The position numbers and the translations under genes were made by a program. Below the pieces are notes generated by a model. The model was not told the DNA's origin, did no database searches, and worked only from the letters and a program-made list of their open reading frames with translations. Shown here one piece after another: positions 57,662 to 60,000 of a stretch of 60,000 nucleotides of DNA (position 1 is its first letter; each line of letters begins with the position of its first letter). Source of the DNA: Apostichopus japonicus (lineage: Eukaryota > Echinodermata > Holothuroidea > Aspidochirotida > Stichopodidae); assembly GCF_037975245.1 (NCBI RefSeq), contig NC_092574.1, forward strand, positions 6,380,713 through 6,440,712. The letters run 5' to 3'.

Positions 57662-57866
57662 AATGATGAGCTGTTTGTACAAGGAAATTAGAAACGGTAT
57701 ATATGCCCAATGAGTTGAAATTGAAAACTCAGGAAATAAATACTGTTAGAAATTTATGAAGAGAAATGATGAGCTGTTTGAACAAGGAAATTAGAAACAG
57801 TATATATGCCAAATGAATTGAAATGAAACAACTCAGGAAATAAATAGTGTTAGAAATTTATGAAGA
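57662..57866. repeat. Two-copy tandem duplication, about 103 bp
   Basis: Two copies start AATGATGAGCTGTTTG at 57662 and 57765, each ending near GTTAGAAATTTATGAAGAG, with small differences. The duplication lies in LARP1 intron 15, between the two exons of the antisense relic. Confidence 0.88.
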
Positions 57867-58508
57867 GAAAATATATGAATATCGACAATTCAAACTTTGT
57901 AAAGTTTGCCTCACCACATTGCCCTTGCTTCAGAATTCGGCTTTAGTTCACCTGAATTCTGCTTCGGACAATCCTTTCCACGACTCCAGCGCATCTGTTA
58001 TGAGGTCGGACATGTTTGTAGTTATTTGAGCATAAGAGAGCTAAATATGTTTTGCGACGGAGTACAGGAATCAAGTGACAAACGAATTGCAACGAGGCCG
58101 TTTTAAATGCCTTTTGATGTGACGCCGATCTATGTAATTTCTTCATCTATTCGATGAAGCCTAGGCATCCCCTGCTATAAACAGTCACCTCGGATTATTC
58201 AAAAGAGATTAAAAGACTTTGATCTACCTCACATTGTTGCAGGACCATGTCTATCTAGAGATCTATAGCTGTTCAATTAATACTGCATTGGTTTATAAAA
58301 GAACGATTGTTTGAAGTTCTGGTGGTGTAGGAAATGTTGAGAAAGTATGTTTGCTTCGTTGGAAATTCCTAAATTGGGGGGTTAACTCTTACTTCTATAA
58401 AACTAGACTATTAGGACCTACATTTGCCCACGTTAATTGACATTTGATAAGACGGACTTTAAAGTTTTACATGGGCAGACGGGTGTCTCTGTACCGCCCC
58501 TTGTTCGT

Positions 58509-58754
58509 TCATACTTTGGTCTGCCCTGTGGAGCATTTCAACGTGAGCATTAAAACAACGAGGAAAAAAATGACGGAACAAGTTAGTATAAATAAAACAA
58601 ATCTTTGATCGAAAAATGAGTTGACAAGCATAACAAATGTTATGGCGAATAACAAATGCAAACCAGTTACACAATACAAGGGAAAGAAACGTTCTTGTTT
58701 TCGAGGATGATCGACTTCGACCAGAATCTGGTGGGAAAACTTGGCTGTGGACAT
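58509..58754 (-). CDS. Small two-transmembrane ORF, uncertain
   Basis: An 81-residue frame starts MSTAKFSHQILVEVDHP at the ATG at 58754. It has two hydrophobic segments (FPLYCVTGLHLLFAITFVML and FVLFILTCSVIFFLVVLMLT) separated by a short polar loop, and ends TGQTKV. The basic/acidic N-terminus followed by two helices could be a small hairpin membrane protein. I recognise no family, see no splice or transcript evidence, and it lies in an intron near repeats, so chance is quite possible. Confidence 0.2.
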   Translation of the reverse strand: MSTAKFSHQILVEVDHPRKQERFFPLYCVTGLHLLFAITFVMLVNSFFDQRFVLFILTCSVIFFLVVLMLTLKCSTGQTKV

Positions 58755-60000
58755 TGTTATCACTTTCGGGATTCGGTACGGTAGTATTTGTTTGACTGCA
58801 TTAAGGCGATCTTCAAAACATGTTAAAGGCTGTTAAAATTGAAACAAATACCATATGTAGGCTATTCAGTAGTAGAAACATAACGTTAGTAATTTGTGGA
58901 AAGTTCCACTGACAGTACGAACATCGTTATCAATACTAGTAAATGCGGGAAAGAGTTGTATCAGCACAACTTTTGCACTTGTCATTCGTAATCGCAGTGC
59001 TAGTAGCGTAGGAAAATTTTGGCCGGAAAATTGTAAGCTCTTTTGGGATTTCGTTAGTTAACATTTGTTTCACGGCACTAGTAATAACTGTAATACATGT
59101 TAAAGGCTGGAAAAATCTCATCGAATATCACACGTATGCAGAAGTGGAAACCTAACATTAAAATCTTGTTCACAGTTACACTGCACGTATAAAAATGGCT
59201 TTCAATATATGCAGAGATTTGCATATTGTGGCAGCACAACTTCTTCACTTGTCATTCAGTCCTGATCACGTAGGCCCGCCACGTATAAACCTTTGTTCTT
59301 TTCCAGACGGGGGGTGGGGAAAACAATTAGGGTATGGGGGCACTTATCTTGTTAGGGCTGGCTGTAAAGGTTAGGGACAACTTCTCTATTAGGAAGTTGA
59401 TTTAGATCAATAGGGAACAATATTTGGAATTGATAATTTTATAAAAAATGCAAAATATATGCAAAGTATAATATGCAAATTAGGACGCACTTTTGTTTTA
59501 ATTGGAAAACACCAAAATACAATAAAATCACTAATGACTTCAAAATTGACTTCAAATTGTATGATAAAGGTTCTTCTGGGGTTGCTCTTTCAGATGATAC
59601 CATATTTTCTGAAATCTGTTGAGGATTGACAGAGTTATGACTGATTTCATTTAGTACAAATGTTGTTTACTTTGTTTACTTTCTACAATTACAGCTTAAC
59701 GTTAGGCCTAGCCTAGCCTTTTTTGTAAACAACGCTATTGAACTTACAATTTCTGGATCCTCAAAAGGACCGAACCTTGATAAACTGGTTCGACCAGAAG
59801 GTCCTGGACCTCATCATCAATTGTATCGGTATCTGACCAATCGTCCCACATCTCAAGGGCCTATTGGGCCGTAAATTTGGGGACGCTGTGTGCAGCCACG
59901 CCCTATTTGAAAGTGCACAGTGCGTAAAAGTACATTGGGCTGTACACTAAACACTCAGTGACACAGTATTACGCAAGAGCGGCGGTTGCTATCGACTTAC

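Larger units (their letters stand above)
56532..59851 (-). pseudogene. DDE-transposase-derived gene relic, spliced, two in-frame stops
   Basis: A minus-strand exon (59851-59748, MWDDWSDTDTIDDEVQDLL..., donor ATT|GTAAGT) joins in frame to an exon starting at 57276 (acceptor TTTTCAAG), which reads ITVALRGPTNKCNIAAHVND, then SDGGPDLNPNHLINQIYLA and HSALNPIEYLQAPLTHAL. The SDGGPD...NPIE spacing recalls a DDE-type transposase core and matches a widespread family of uncharacterised invertebrate proteins I know from amphioxus and cnidarians. TAA at 56963-56961 stops it, but the same frame continues with FEKEKKVFDHAMEQVASYW, stops again at 56760, then goes on with a CNGPCERC motif to 56532. The frame and composition persist past both stops, which argues for a recently decayed copy. 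Family membership is from memory and not searched; exon 1 may start further right. Confidence 0.6.
54975..60000. other. LARP1 intron 15 (incomplete)
   Basis: After the GTGAGA donor at 54975 I find no plus-strand exon of LARP1 to the end of the window. The interval carries an antisense transposase-derived relic (56532-59851), a 103-bp duplication (57662-57866), C- and G-runs near 57488 and 56340, and a diverged duplication around 58800-59260. Bases 55000-56150 hold nothing I recognise. Confidence 0.55.

Overview
The window is eukaryotic, intron-rich and AT-rich, with GT-AG introns, long microsatellites, minisatellites and several nested hAT-like DNA transposons. The gene set (a CDKL5-type kinase, DELE1, LARP1, an immunophilin-type TPR co-chaperone) and the repeat style suggest a marine invertebrate deuterostome, most likely an echinoderm. 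The species is an inference, not something the sequence shows directly.

Layout. (1) 431-1179, plus strand: the last two coding exons of a TPR co-chaperone (PPID/FKBP/AIP type) whose start lies left of the window. (2) 1180-7923: intergenic, between convergent genes, with a 20-bp minisatellite. (3) 7924-19507, minus strand: a complete CDKL5 orthologue that I rebuilt as 16 coding exons joining in frame to 953 codons plus a stop. (4) 19508-23701: intergenic, holding a foldback transposon with an 8-bp target-site duplication (TSD). (5) 23702-33477, minus strand: DELE1, rebuilt as 9 exons (663 codons plus stop) with SEL1-like repeats; the first exon is a candidate. (6) 33478-36759: the head-to-head interval between DELE1 and LARP1. 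(7) 36760-54974 and beyond, plus strand: LARP1, 15 coding exons covering the N-terminal region, RGG tract, La motif and middle region. The C-terminal DM15 region was not found and should lie right of the window. (8) 54975-60000: the next LARP1 intron, with an antisense relic of a DDE-transposase-like gene.

The genes act in different pathways. CDKL5 is a cytoskeletal and ciliary kinase. DELE1 relays mitochondrial stress to the integrated stress response, and LARP1 controls translation of TOP mRNAs, so the head-to-head DELE1/LARP1 pair are both translation-control genes. 

The most notable signals are: a one-base G insertion that breaks LARP1 exon 13; three tandem arrays that each start at or abut a splice site; a set of nested hAT elements with exact 8-bp TSDs, one of which carries an inverted copy of the sequence it landed in; a paralogous empty site for another; a decayed SEL1-type exon inside DELE1; and a spliced transposase-derived relic with two in-frame stops. 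I saw no wholly new biological system.
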